This document shows positions 1 to 11,200 of a stretch of DNA of 64,000 nt, one piece after another. The translations under genes and the position numbers were made by a program. The notes below the pieces were generated by a model, which worked only from the letters and a program-made list of their open reading frames with translations, was not told the origin of the DNA and did not search any database. Positions within the stretch are counted from its first letter, which is position 1. Every line of letters begins with the position of its first letter. Location of the stretch: positions 103,988,897-104,052,896 of the forward strand of contig OX638370.1 of assembly GCA_951812925.1 (NCBI GenBank), read 5' to 3'. The DNA comes from Calliopum simillimum. Its lineage: Eukaryota > Arthropoda > Insecta > Diptera > Lauxaniidae.

Positions 1-1117
1 AAATTTGCCTAACTGCCATTTCCCCATAGCCTTATCAATTTGAAAAGTCTTTAACCGTTAAGAAACAACCGCTTTGGTATGATTCCAACCTGGATATGAA
101 GACGATTCACCAGCTTAAATTTGTTCCCATACCTGTTCCGCTTTCTTCTTGTGAATTGTTTGATTCCATGTCCTTCGAATGATGAGACCATACTCTCAAC
201 GACTGAATATTTTAAAGAGAGAAGGGTAAAAGCATGACATCTTTCGTTCAGGAGGGTATTAAGCTCAGCAAAACGGCCAGGTTGTTATATTAGCAGATGT
301 CTAGGTACATGTAGTAAGGTTTCCATCGGCATTATTTGGTGGTAATAAAGCAAAATATACCCCTCAATATCCTGTGGCATCATCCCTTCCGTACAAAACT
401 TCCAAAATTTTTTCCAATGGAAGCAGTTTTCTGAGTAAGTGTTGTCGTGTCGGCATCACGGACGATCTTGATTACGAAAATGACAATATTTTACCTTATT
501 TATTAACAACACTATTTCGTTAGCTTAATATGGAAAAGGCGTAACTCACATTTTCAATACTTTTACAGGAGAAGGAAAAAACTGAATAAAATTTGATAAA
601 CCAAACATTTCAAAAAACTTTAAATGCAATTTACAACAAAAACAATCTACAATTTTCATTCTAGGATTTTTTTTTACTTTTTTTTTTTGTTTTTTGGGTA
701 GTTTCGTGTGTTAGGTATTTTTATTTTAAAATTTTTTTCAGAAAAAAAATGAGTTAGGGCTTTTTACAATAAATCAAAAATTATGAATAAAATTAAAGTT
801 ATTCAATATAAAATGAAAAGGAAAACCTTTACAAAGAAAGTTAATTGGATTGGACAAAAATTTGAACGAAAATATTTATGTTTTGTATGGAAGGTTATCA
901 TAAAAGAGTTGACAATCAGCAGGTAATAGCAATTTAAAACATGAAAGTGAACATCAAGTAAAGTTTAAATTACCCACAGCAACAAAACTCATAGATGCTA
1001 TCAATGTTTTCCCATCGGTATACCTTGATGTTCTTCGTGTTGACTATGAAGCCTTCGGATGACTTTAGGGAACCTTTGGGTGCCTTAGAAAACTATCAAC
1101 TAGGGTTCATTGATAGC
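1..1117. other. AT-rich stretch, no gene recognised
   Basis: Both strands are broken by frequent stops and I recognise no protein motif. A T-rich tract lies at about 666-698. The segment around 1010-1090 reappears as a diverged direct copy at about 2010-2095, so it belongs to repeats that flank the inverted-repeat element next to it. Confidence 0.5.
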
Positions 1118-1993
1118 ACAGGTTTACAAAAAAAAAAAAAAATGTCATGGCGTTTTGACCGGACCATGTGTTTCCTAGGGACTTTGACGTCCTGAATCAA
1201 AATCCCGGGTCCGTTTTTTTCCAGAACGTCTGAGAAAATTTTTTCAAGGTCATATGGAGGTCATGTGTCGTTTAGTGATAAATTCGCTAAGATTCTGAAA
1301 CTAATTAGGTCTTAAAAAGAATATGTGATCAAAAAGGGTATCTCGGACCTAGTTTCGGAGATATAGCCATCGGAAGATCCGGATATATCTTCCATGAAAA
1401 CCGCTATAAGTTGCGAACCCCCGGATGGATTTGTAAAATATTGATGTCATATGAAAGGTATTTTGACAGCCTATAAAAATGTATTGGAAACATTTTCGAT
1501 TGGATTCATAGTTTTCGAGTTATGAGCTTTTTTAAAATTTTGTGAAATTTTCCAATTACAACAACAAATAAATAAACAGCACTAGCACCAACCACAACAA
1601 AAACAACAACAACAATAACAATAAAATACCTTTCATATGAATATTTTCCAAATCCATTCAGGGGTTCCCAACATATAGCGGTTTTCATAGAAGATATATA
1701 TTCTGATCTTCCGATAGCTATATCTCCGAAACTAGGTCCGAGATACTCTTTTTGCTCACATATTCTTTTTAAGACCTAAGAGTTCCATGATTAAAAATTA
1801 GTTTCAGAATTTTAGCGAATTTATCACTAAACGACACATGAACCCCATTTTGACCTCCATATGACCTTGAAATCTTTTTTCTCAGACGTTCTGGAAAAAA
1901 ACGGACCCGGGGTTCGGATTCAGAACGTCAAAGTCCCTAGGAAACACATAGTCTGGTCAAAACGCAATGACATTTTTTTTTGTAAACCTGTGT
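1118..1993. repeat. Inverted-repeat (foldback-like) element, copy 1
   Basis: The left arm (about 1118-1470) is read back as its reverse complement in the right arm (about 1620-1993). Landmarks are GGTTTACAAA near 1121 against TTTGTAAACC near 1980, and GGAGATATAGCCATCGG near 1357 against its diverged complement near 1711-1728. The middle (about 1480-1618) is unpaired and CAA-rich. Related arms occur at 39010-39965 and 49834-50593, so this is a dispersed family. No transposase is visible. A non-autonomous foldback or MITE-like DNA element is the simplest reading; the exact ends are uncertain. Confidence 0.7.
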
Positions 1994-2290
1994 AGTCTAC
2001 CATAGATATTTTTCCTCAAGTATACCCAGATATTCTTCGTTTTGACCAGAAAACCTACACATGATCTTCGGGAGCCTACGTGTATAGCATAAAAACCTTT
2101 CCATATTTGCGAAACACTCACTGCCAAGTTTTCAGCTTAATTAACCAAATAGTTTCTGAGTGATTTTAACACTATTTAAACGCTACATATTGTGAGTCAG
2201 GGCTTTTTTCTTTCAAGAATTTTTTGTTATTTGCTAGGGCTTTTTTAAAATTGACTATAACTTTGATATTATCATGCCTTATTTTTGTAG

Positions 2291-2902
2291 AGAGGTGTAT
2301 TAGAGAGTGGCCAGGAGATCGTCACAGGTGACGAATCATGGATCTATGCGTATGAGTCCGAAACAAAACAATCGACCATGTGGGTCTTCGAAGACGAACC
2401 AAAGCCAACGAAAGTTGTTCGTGGAAGAAGCACTACGAAGCAAATGGTCGCCTGTTTCTTCGGCAAAACTGGTCATGTGGCGACTGTTCCGCTTGAACAA
2501 CGTAGGACGGTCAATTCTGAGTGGTACACCACAATTTGTTTGCCTGAAATCTTCGGAGAAATTCGAAAAACGAAAAAGAGAAGACGAATCATTGTTCACC
2601 ACGACAATGCGAGCTCTCACACATCGGCTCAAACCAGCGCCTTTTTGACCGGTCAAAACGTCGAATTGATGGGTCATCCGCCGTACAGCCATGATTTGGC
2701 ACCCAATGACTTCTTTTTATTCCCACACATAAAGAAAAAAATGCGTGGTCAACGATTTTCGTCGCCAGAAGATGCTGCTGAAGCGTTCAAAAACCATGTT
2801 TTGGAGGTGTCTCAATCGGAGTGGGAAAAGTGCTTCGAAAATTGGTTTGAGCGCATGCAAAAGTGTGTAAATCATGCTGGAGAATACTTTGAAACACAAT
2901 AA
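2291..2902 (+). pseudogene. Mariner transposase fragment (DD34D), N-terminus missing
   Basis: The C-terminal half of a Tc1/mariner DDE transposase. The frame is open from about 2291 to the stop at 2900-2902, although the first ATG in it is at 2378. The catalytic triad is intact: Asp in VTGDESW at 2330, Asp in HHDN at 2603, Asp in APNDFF at 2708. The last two are separated by 34 residues, the mariner DD34D signature. The usual SPD before that site reads SHD. The paired helix-turn-helix that binds the TIRs (about 110-150 residues) is absent. Motifs such as GHPPYS and DFFLFP are well preserved, so the copy is fairly young. The subfamily (irritans- or vertumnana-like) needs an alignment. Confidence 0.85.
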
Positions 2903-2970
2903 AACCATTTTTGATGATAAATATTCGCATTTTCATTATAAGGCCAGAAATATATCTAGCAGCCCTCGTA
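2291..2970 (+). mobile_element. 5'-truncated mariner element, 3' half with TIR
   Basis: The element keeps only the catalytic half of a mariner. The coding part runs to a TAA at 2900-2902. About 45 bp later the sequence ends in a terminal inverted repeat, about 2947-2970, finishing AGCAGCCCTCGTA. Upstream of about 2291 the matching 5' TIR and DNA-binding half are missing. The junction lies near a T-rich repeat tail, so the front was lost by deletion or by a later insertion. Such a copy cannot transpose on its own. Confidence 0.8.
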
Positions 2971-3982
2971 TTTATTTTTATACGTTATTTTTTCAAAAAC
3001 TAGTACATTGCTAACGGAAAGTACTTTTAATAAAAAATAACTAAAAATTTATATCTCTTACCAATAAAATATGATATTTATTATATTGGGCAATGACGTG
3101 ATACTTCAAAAACAAAATTAAAATAGATGATAAAAGTTTTGCTGAAGAAGCGCCTGCAAATAAAAATAAATAAAAATTGCAATGAATTCCGAAAGTTGAC
3201 AATCCATTTGGATGTCGCCACCAAAAAAGCTGACGATAAAAAATGAAAAATAAAACGCAAAAATAAAAAAAAGATACCGAAACGGCACAATAACAATAAA
3301 ATACGATACTTAAACGATACGGTGAAAAACCTTGCGCGCAAAATGAAACCAGTTTTAAAGCAAAGCCAAGCGAACTTTTTGTTGTTGCTGTTGTAGCTGG
3401 ATTTGCTTGACTTGTCGAGAGCATTTCTTGCTCAAACCACCATCCATCCGACAAAGTTGTAGACTCCAGCGAGCAAATTCATTTCCACTTTGCGCAGTGA
3501 AACTGGCTCTGATTGAATATCGTGGAGATGAGTTGAGTTTAGACAAAAAGTTTTTTCAATTGAATTTATTTTTTTTTTTGGGTAAACTAAGCTAAATCTA
3601 ATATGTTGATGTATGCGTTCATGTAAAAAATGTATGTTGTAAAATATTTGATAGGTACATACTATGTTTATGCATATGAAGTACATACTTTTTTATATAA
3701 GTATATAAAGAAATGGTTAAAAAGGAAAACTTATAAATTTGAGTCCTTCGAATAGGATAATATGTATATCAAAAATATCTTTTATATTGAAAATTCACTT
3801 TTTATAGACCAGTAAAATTACAGACTGGCTATATATATAATACTTCTTGGATGTTTTCAGAAGACTCCTTTATTAAAAAACTGGCAAGCTACCAGAAACA
3901 AAATACAAGCAATATTATATATAAAAATTAATTTGCAGAACTTACAAGCCATTTAAAATATGAAAATTGAAACATTCTTTTG
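2971..3982. other. No gene recognised
   Basis: AT-rich DNA. Overlapping minus-strand open frames at 3041-3686 are rich in F, L, Y and S, as expected from T-rich DNA, and carry no motif. A short CAA/GTT cluster lies near 3378-3400. Confidence 0.5.
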
Positions 3983-4300
3983 ACTGTCGGATCCAAAACT
4001 GAAGTATACTCTACTTTTGCAATCGTCACAGAAAACAGTTTTCTATAAGCAAACGGTTTACTGCCGAAAAACGCCAGTATATATGATATCCTGTCATGCC
4101 TTCCAATGATCAGACCTATGAAACGAAAATATGTGGCTTGCACTGACAGCCTGTCTACTTTCGATGCTCTTAAGATCATAAATATTTCACCTTCAAACAT
4201 AATGAACAACACACAACAGCTCATGCTGAAACAAAAAATCCAAGTAAAATTAATGTGGATCCCTGGACACTCAGGAATTGTAGGAAACGAGCAACTCAGT
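3983..4300 (+). pseudogene. RNase H domain relic of a non-LTR retrotransposon
   Basis: One plus frame reads as the retroelement RNase H domain found downstream of RT in I/R1/LOA-type LINEs. It starts with TVGSKTEVYSTFAIV at 3983, where families have T-D-G-S. GTC replaces GAC at 3986, so the first catalytic Asp is lost. It continues through an in-frame stop near 4048 to CTDSLSTFDALK at about 4139 and ends with the conserved WIPGHSGIVGNE at about 4255-4290. The following A-D is missing. No RT lies upstream, so this is a dead internal fragment. Confidence 0.75.
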
Positions 4301-4464
4301 CTCCACTCTTAACGTTCATGCCATTCAGCAACAAACACTATGGGCCTTATCGTAAATCTGAAGGGAGTTCCATTCTCTCCCTCCCGGGGAAGGAGCACTG
4401 GAAGTAGTGAATATTTCATGAATGGAAACTCCCCTTCCTGCAGGGATACTTTTTTTATTTTAAT

Positions 4465-4700
4465 AACGTTGACATTTTCAGAAATAACCAGTTTGCAACG
4501 CTGTGTTTTTCCAAGAGCGTTGACATTTTACATAAAAACAACATCTGGCAACGCTGAGTCTTTCCCATATCTTTGACATTTTGCGCAAACATCCAATCTG
4601 AACGCTGATTTTTTCCAATTTAGTAGGCATTTTGCACAAAAAAAAACATGTGGCAACGCTTTTTTCCATAAATCGTTGACATTTTTTTCCATTTTCCACT
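4465..4700. repeat. 52-bp tandem repeat, about five units
   Basis: The motif GTTGACATTTT, or a close variant, recurs with GACAT at 4471, 4522, 4575, 4626 (as GGCAT) and 4678, a spacing of 51-53 bp. Each unit also contains a purine/CA-rich centre and GGCAACGCT or a variant. Units are diverged. The ORFs predicted across it on both strands simply reflect the repeat. Confidence 0.8.
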
Positions 4701-5700
4701 GGATTTTGACAGCTGACTCATAAAAAAAGATAAACAAGAAACATCAATTGCAAAAGAAGAAAAAGAAGCAATTGATGCAGTGAAATTTAAATGAATGCTT
4801 TGCTTTTTAAAGTAAAGGTCTTTTTAATCATTTTTGTGGATTTGAAAAATCAAAAAATTGCACCAAAAAATTTCCGAAAAAAAAAAAAAAAAATTGAAGT
4901 GAAAAGTAGTTTTGGCAGAACCAGTATAAATTGGAAACGCTTGGATGGATATTAAAAACTTTAGTGTCATATGAAAGCTATTTCAATAAGCTTTAAAATT
5001 GTTGTACTAAAGTTTTTAATTTGTCAAACGTTATTTATAATTATTCATTTATACTTTAGTACTCCCGAGCAAAAAGTTGAGGAGCAAATTTAACAAATAA
5101 AAGTGAAAAAACTCGCTCCCAACTTATTGCCGATTACATAATTTTTCCAGTGAATTTTCCCTTTCCACGAATTTTTTTTTGCGATTGCAAACCAGGGAGT
5201 TAGCGAATAAATTCTCGAGAATATTTATTTACGATAAGGCCCTATATTAAAAACGTCAAAACTTCTTGTAAGAAAAAAAGGAGCAGAAAAATAGAAGAGT
5301 ATAACCACAGCAACAAATAAACACACCAACCCTTCAGGATGTCTACAATTACCTCCAAATTCAAACACTAAAATGAACAAATGCTTCTCTGGCTCCAACA
5401 AGCACTCATGACACATCTTCATTTATTCAACAACAAAAAAAAAAACCTCCGCAATACTTATCCCCTAACTACTCCTCACCTTCTATCACAATGCCTCAAT
5501 CTATCATGCTTTTATTCTTCCATTTTTAAAAACAAAAATTATATGGCAAGCCGATAACCCTAGTTGCTAGAGTTTGTAATAATTATTTATAAATTTAATT
5601 TTAATAAATGAGTAAATCTCCGAACCATGCCTCCTTTTTAATTTTTTTTATAATTTGAAGGCATAAAATATGATGACTTCAACTTCTGGAACATTTTTAA
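4701..5700. other. No gene recognised
   Basis: AT-rich DNA with poly(A) near 4875-4893. A short inverted match (ACTTTAGT near 4960 against ACTAAAGT near 5015) suggests a small old MITE around 4950-5030. Nothing coding is recognisable. Confidence 0.45.
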
Positions 5701-6360
5701 AAAATTAATATAAACTTTTAGTGTTGCCACATGAAATGTTGGAAAAAACGACGGAGAATGACTAAACGGACATGACAAAATGTTACACAAACAGTAATAT
5801 CACAATGAAATAGAATTTTTTTTAAAAAGTTGAAATGTGGTGGGTAGTTCCTCTAATTGCTTATTGATTTAATTATATAGAGATAAAGTAATACGTTTAG
5901 TAATATAAAAAAAAACTTACACGGAGAATAAGGCTGTATCATTCTCCGTGTAAATTCTTACAAAATTTCTAAACTTTTTTTAAAAAAAAAACACACGAAC
6001 ACTCACTATCGAAAAACCAATACTGACTAAACTGAAAATAAAATGAATATCCTCTCTCTTCTCACTTTCAGTTCTGTGTTTACTCAATATTAAAAAAAAA
6101 TTCACAATTAAAATAAGAAAAACTGAGCGAAGATAATCTAAATTGAGGGACCGACTTTCATAGTTGTCAAATCTATATAAAAAAAAAAATTTCTAAGAGT
6201 TAACACTGAAAAACAGCAGCTGAAATATGTGTGTATAAAAACAATGTCGTATTAGTTTTTTTAGAAATAAACGTTATATGCGAAACGGTCAAATTAAGTG
6301 CGCTAAGAAGCGGTTATGGAAAGGACGGAGAATGACTTTTTAACACTTTGTGTTATAATT
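5700..6360. repeat. Dispersed repeat with CATTCTCCGT modules, copy 1
   Basis: GGAGAATGA / TCATTCTCC motifs recur at about 5750, 5925, 5945 and 6328. A short hairpin at about 5919-5955 pairs TTACACGGAGAATA with its complement. About 5940-6080 is the reverse complement of about 12900-13080, sharing the T-rich block, a CTATCGAAAAACC segment and a CTTTCAGT segment. It is therefore a dispersed element present at least twice here in opposite orientation. No coding capacity is recognised. Confidence 0.65.
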
Positions 6361-6943
6361 TCATAGAAAAATATTAAGAATTACTTTTTCTTTGAGCTAT
6401 TCGTATAGAAGCTCTAGTTAAATTCATGTATGGAATAGTTAAAATATGAAGTTTTAAATTTAAACATGGATTTAAGCACCGGGACATTGAGTGGTACATT
6501 TTTTGAAGACCCACCCAAATACATATATAAACGAGCTAGAGGGCATAAAAAAATTTTTTCAAAGTAACCCAATGTGCACAAAAACGGATGAGGATCCGTT
6601 TCGAATCCATTACGAGTTCATAAAGGTATAAAAAACGTAATCCGCGGTAACGGATCCATTTCGAACCCGTAACGTACATCAAAAACGAATTCAAAACGCT
6701 TTGTTTAGATAAAAAAAAAAAACATTTTGAAGCGCTTATTAGCGAATAAAAAAAAAAAATTAAATTCCGCAGTGCGGGCCCGTTTTGAATCCGAAACTTA
6801 TGTAAAAACGAATTCAAAACGGATTTGCTTTTAAATATGTTAATGCTGTATATTTACAGAAAAAAACCGTTTTGATGCGCCTATTAGCAATTAAAAAATA
6901 ATAAAAAGAAAAAAAAGGAAGAAAAATAAAGGGTAAAAATCCA

Positions 6944-6985
6944 CCTCTGGTAGGATTCGAACCTGGGCAAATCCGTTTCGATTCC
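6944..6985 (-). other. tRNA-like module (B-box) in left arm
   Basis: On the minus strand GGTTCGAATCC (6953-6963) matches the Pol III B-box exactly. It is followed by TACCAGAGGTGG and a long T-rich tract, as in the other tRNA-like modules here. No complete cloverleaf can be folded. It is probably a tRNA-derived SINE-like head or relic. Confidence 0.5.
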
Positions 6986-7107
6986 TTAAATACTTCAAAT
7001 ACGAGCTCAAAACGGATTTGCTTTATTTAACTTATTTTTTATCAAAAGAAGGGAAGAAAAACAACACAGAATACTTATAAAAAAACAACAGAAATTTGTT
7101 TAATATA

Positions 7108-8403
7108 TTGGATGCACAACTTAAAAACCGGAATTTGACGGTGGATGTCCGTACTAACAAATATCGTGAAAGCTCGAACTTTATATATATGTCATTTTGA
7201 AGGTACATTTGACAGCTGTCAAAATCAGTCAACAAAACAATTTTATCTTGTGTGCATCATTATTATTTTTCACGATGGATAACTTCGAAAATTGGAGAAA
7301 AAGACAGCATTTGCGGGAGGTTCTGTTGGGTCATTTTTTTGCAAAGAAAACTGCTGCGGAAAGTCATAGTTTGCTTGTAGAAGTTTATGGGGACTATGCT
7401 CCAGCTGAATCAAGCTGTCGTGAGTGGTTTCGACAGTTTAAAAGTGGTGATTTTGATGTCGAAGACAAAGAACGTCCTAGTCAGCCGAAAAAGTTTGAGG
7501 ATGAAGAATTGGAAGCATTACTCGATCAAGATTCATGTCAAACGCAAGTCGAACTTGCGGAATCATTGGGAGTTGATCGAGCAATAATTTCCAGACGTTT
7601 GAAAGCCTTGGGATTTTTTCAAAAGATGGGAAATTGGGTGCCATACGAGTTGAAGCCAAGGGACGTCGGACGCCGATTTTTGAAGTCCGAAATGCTGCTT
7701 GAACGCCACAAAAGGAAGGGTTTTTTGCATCGTATTGTCACTGGCGATGAGAAGTGGATCCATTACGATAATCCCAACCGCAAACAGTGTATGTCAAGAA
7801 AGGTGAGGCCGGCCCATCACAGCCGAAGCCAAATATTCACGCTTCGAAGGTAATGCTCTGTATTTGGTGGGACCAGCTAGGTGTGATCCATTATGAGCTG
7901 TTGCCAGGTGGCCAAACCATTAATGCTCAACTCTATCGTCAACAATTGATCCGATTGATGCAGAAAATCTAGGCAGAGCGGCCAACGTATGCGACCAGAC
8001 ACGAGTCAATCATTTTCCATCACGATAACGCTCGGCCACATATTGCTGCCCCAGTCAAAAATTACCTGGAAAACAACGGATGGGAAATCTATACAAATTT
8101 TGCCTCACCCGCCTTATAGCCCAGTCCTTGCACCATCAGACTACCATTTGTTCCGATCAATGCAGAATGCCCTATCAGGAATACGGTTCACTTAAGTTCA
8201 AGATATCGAAAATTGGCTAGATTCATTTTTGGCCGCCAAGCCGGCGCAATTTTTTTGGGATGGAATTCATAAATTGCCTGAAAGATGGGGAAATGTTGTA
8301 GCTTCCAATGGACAATACTTTGAATAAAATATATTGTAATATTTTTCCACAATAAAGCATCAAAATTCGCTAAAAAATTCCGGTTTTTAAGTTGTACACC
8401 CAA
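7108..8403 (+). mobile_element. Full-length mariner element with TA duplication, inactive
   Basis: The 5' TIR starts at 7108 (TTGGATGCACAACTTAAAAA) and the 3' TIR ends at 8403 with the inverse (ending TTGTACACCCAA). Two mismatches are visible in the first 20 bp. TA flanks both ends (7106-7107 and 8404-8405). The length is 1296 bp, normal for mariner. It carries one broken transposase gene on the plus strand and is inserted inside the TIR element 6568-8836. Confidence 0.9.
7275..8327 (+). pseudogene. Mariner transposase (DD34D), frameshifted
   Basis: The start at 7275 (MDNFENWRKR) is preferred over an ATG at 7197 because family members begin there. The N-terminal helix-turn-helix (GHFFAKKTAAESH, then CREWFRQFKSGDFDVED) is intact. 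The first catalytic Asp, in VTGDEKW, is at 7746. The gene breaks at about 7785 (one base lost), at a TAG near 7970, at an apparent 10-nt insertion after WE near 8085-8095, and at a TAA near 8194 just after RF-T. The second Asp (HHDNARPH, 8024) and third (APSDYH, 8139) remain; removing the 10-nt insertion restores the 34-residue spacing. SPV replaces SPD before the third. It ends with NGQYFE and TAA at 8325-8327. At least four lesions make it inactive. Confidence 0.9.
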
Positions 8404-8460
8404 TACAAACTTTAAATCTCAACATCAAATAAGTCTACATCAGTTAAGTAGACATCATAT

Positions 8461-8544
8461 CGGTCAATAGCCCAGTTGTCTAACGTCTCGTGTATGAAAG
8501 AGTAATACCCCGGGAGCCTGAGTTCGACTCCCGGCCGGGCTAGT
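8461..8544 (+). other. tRNA-like sequence in right arm
   Basis: TAGCCCAGTTG resembles an A-box, and GAGTTCGACTCC (8520-8531) matches a B-box. The ends AGCCC and GGGCT can pair like an acceptor stem, and CCGGGAG/CTCCCGG forms a strong stem. The anticodon arm does not fold convincingly, so I call it tRNA-derived, not a tRNA gene. A long T run (about 8546-8560) follows and could stop Pol III. Confidence 0.5.
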
Positions 8545-9103
8545 AATTTTTTTTTTTTTTTGTTATTTTGTTTTTTTTAATTAAAAATAAGCGCTTCACC
8601 CTGTTTTCTTTTTTTTTTATAAGCAGAATTAACATTATTAAAAGCGAATCCGTTTTGAATTCGTTTTTGATGTACGTTACAGGTTCGAAACGGATCCATA
8701 AAAGAAGAAAAAACGATTCGTTTTTTTTTTAGGAATCCTTCCCGTAAACGGAACAGTAACGGATACGTAACGGATAAAAAGAACGAAAATATGAACCCGT
8801 TACGGATCCGAAACGAGTCCGTTTGGCACACTGGGAACGCATACCGGCCGATTAGTCAAATTTTTAAAGTCCTCTAGTTCGTTAGCCAGACTTTGTATAG
8901 TACTGTAAAAATATTTTGTGTCTGGATCGAATACATTTATGTATATAAATCATTATTAAATATTACATAAATCGGAAACATCAAAATTTTTTACCTGGTA
9001 CTTTACGTAGAAAACCTCAATTTAGATATTTTCCGGAAAAATTGCGAGGACCCATTTTGATATGTTGTTCAGTGTAAAATTCTCTATCGATTAAATTAAA
9101 TGA

Positions 9104-9271
9104 CAGTGGCGGATCTAGTGGAGGGAATGGGGCCGATTGGCTCCCCCTCTCAAGCCAAGTGATTACATTTTTTTTTAAATTATATGTAAAGATTTTAAAA
9201 TCATTCTGTTATTATCTAGAAATGTAGTCAATCGCCCCCCCCCCCTCTTGACAATGCTGGATCCGCCACTG
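9104..9271. mobile_element. hAT-type MITE, 168 bp
   Basis: The TIR is CAGTGGCGGATC at 9104 and GATCCGCCACTG ending at 9271. Flanking octamers TTAAATGA (left) and TAAAATGA (right) match at 7 of 8 bases, as expected for an old hAT target duplication. The inside is palindromic and has a C-run at 9235-9245. It shares its TIR and inner sequence with the longer element at 44345-45212, so it is probably a deletion derivative of that family. Confidence 0.8.
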
Positions 9272-10320
9272 TAAAATGATTTAATTTGACTGGTATATTG
9301 TGCTTTATTTGGAAAACAATTGGGGCATTTATTTTTTATAAATCATGTTTTCACCTACAACCTACCTATTGCCAGCATAGGGCAAAAATTAAACTCTTTC
9401 TTCTAATGTAAGGTACCTGGGACTATTCTGAACAACTTTTCTTAGTTCCGTATTTTGAAATGAGGTGAAACTTCAAGTATACTTTTGTTGAGAACAGAAC
9501 CCAATTTTATTCATTTCTAACAAAATGTCATTCAATTTTTAATATGGCATTGCTTTTACTTGTTTCGTTACCACACTTTCAAAAGTATCAGCTCCAGTAA
9601 CTTTGTTGGTTTTGCGAATTTCGAAAGAAGGAATTCCCACCCCGTGTATGTTTGATTTTAAGTTTGAGATACTGAGGGTTAGACCGGTTCGATTCCGTAT
9701 GAAGCAAAAAAATAAAAAATCATCCCGAACTCAACTCAAAAGGACTCTTAAAAACGATATCTGCATCATTTTTTTCATTCCGAGGTGCATTTTTGATTCT
9801 ACTGAAGGCCCATTTTATCTAAAAAAAAAACATGTTGTTGGGTCATAACTTTTTTTTTCATTACAAAAGGTTTGAATGTTATACTTTTTTTTTGGGGGTA
9901 TAGGTAATATTCTCGTCCCAAAATCGATTTTTTTACGTTTTTCAATTACGACGTCGGAAAAACGATTTTTAACTAAAAATCTGTACAGATCACATCGCAT
10001 TGATATTACTGAACAATTACTCGATGCTCAAACCATCTGTACTATGATGGGGCATTCGAGGGAATTCAGCAAAGGGACGCAAGTTTTACCATTAAAACGT
10101 GATGGAAAAATACTTAGAAACTGCGTGATCTAATCATAAATCCATCCCATTAAAAGTATAGTTTTTCCTGTATTCATATTTAATATATATTATACAAGAT
10201 ACGAACATAAGTACGCATCATTATTCATTTAATTTTATCATTAATTCAATATCACCAGTTTGATACAAATTCTTTTCAATGCGGGTCCAATGATACGCCT
10301 TTGTTTGAAATCAAACCAAA
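9272..10320. other. No gene recognised
   Basis: Mostly AT-rich. About 9410-9465 (GGGACTATTCTGAACAACTT and following) is a fragment of the terminal arm of the inverted-repeat element at 49834-50593. ORFs at 9603-9848 and 9876-10133 show no family motif. Confidence 0.5.
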
Positions 10321-11200
10321 TGACTGACATCATTTATCACAAACGCAGTATTTTATTTAGTCGAGCAGTGCGGAGAGAGTTCATTTGTGGCAGATACAAA
10401 TGTTTTTTTATTACTTGAGCTCGGCATTTGGGAAATGACGCACATTTCCTCATCTACATGATTACACACGCATTTGCTGCTGATCCAATCCATGGTCGAG
10501 CAACAAACTATTGCCCCCATACAGTTCCCCTCGAGCTCCGTTGATAAGGTTGTTGTTTAAACAATAGCAATTGCCACAAAAACAGCTAGCGACAACACCA
10601 ACAACAACAACAACAATCAACCACAATGAAAATGGAGAACATAGAGTTTGTGCTGGAAGTTGGCTGTTTTTATTTGCCTTTTCACAATTGACATCTTTCC
10701 CCCCTCCTGGGACATTTTCATCATCAAGCAACAGCAGCATCGGCAGCATTAAAACTCAGTCAACCACCCACTCGCTACTTTGTCAGTCTGTTCGACGGTC
10801 CTACTGTTTGTGCCCATTTACCCCCCCCCCCCACCCTTCTCACTCCTCTTCCCTTCTTTCGCCTAATCCCCATTCTTCATACGTCATGTTCACTCTCTGC
10901 TAATTTGTATCGCATGCTCCACAACAATTCCACGTTAAAAACGTTGTATATCGTACGCTTTTGAATAGCGAGCGATGTATCTACACATTATTGCAGTCGT
11001 CGTCGTCGTCTTTTAACGAAAAGTTTCATTCGTTTCGATTCTGCGCCCCAGATGGAAAATTCTTTGTTTGAATTCCACGTCAGAGTGTGAATAAAAATGC
11101 AAGTACACGTAGATACGACGTAATAAACAAATGAAAAGAAAAACTAAAGACCAAAACATTCGAATAATAGATAGGTACGAGTGCTTGGAATATTCAGATA
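10321..11200. other. Higher-complexity island, no gene called
   Basis: Base composition is more balanced than in the surroundings, with (ACA)n at about 10588-10616, a C-run at about 10822-10832 and (CGT)n near 10998-11010. Open frames occur on both strands (10462-10749 minus, 10571-10903 plus) and look like translated simple repeats (poly-Thr, Ser/Pro-rich). This could be a regulatory or untranslated region of a host gene, but no exon boundary is clear. Confidence 0.4.

Larger units (their letters stand above)
6568..8836. mobile_element. TIR element with tRNA-like arms, split by a mariner
   Basis: The ends match as inverted repeats: CCCAATGTGC at 6568 against GCACACTGGG ending at 8836, followed inward by long AACGGATCC-type arms (about 6585-6710 against 8637-8825). 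Inside each arm lies a tRNA-like B-box (6953-6963 on minus, 8520-8531 on plus) followed by a T-rich tract and a GCGC[TA]TCA-type motif. The mariner at 7108-8403 interrupts the middle. Without it the element would be about 970 bp. It is non-autonomous. I could not define its target duplication. Confidence 0.65.

Noticed and set aside
8461..8544. A functional tRNA gene
   Set aside because: Good A- and B-boxes but the anticodon arm does not fold and the T arm pairs wrongly; it sits in a repeat arm.
10571..10903. 110-codon Thr/Ser/Pro-rich ORF
   Set aside because: ACA microsatellite and C-run translations; overlapping minus frame; no domain.
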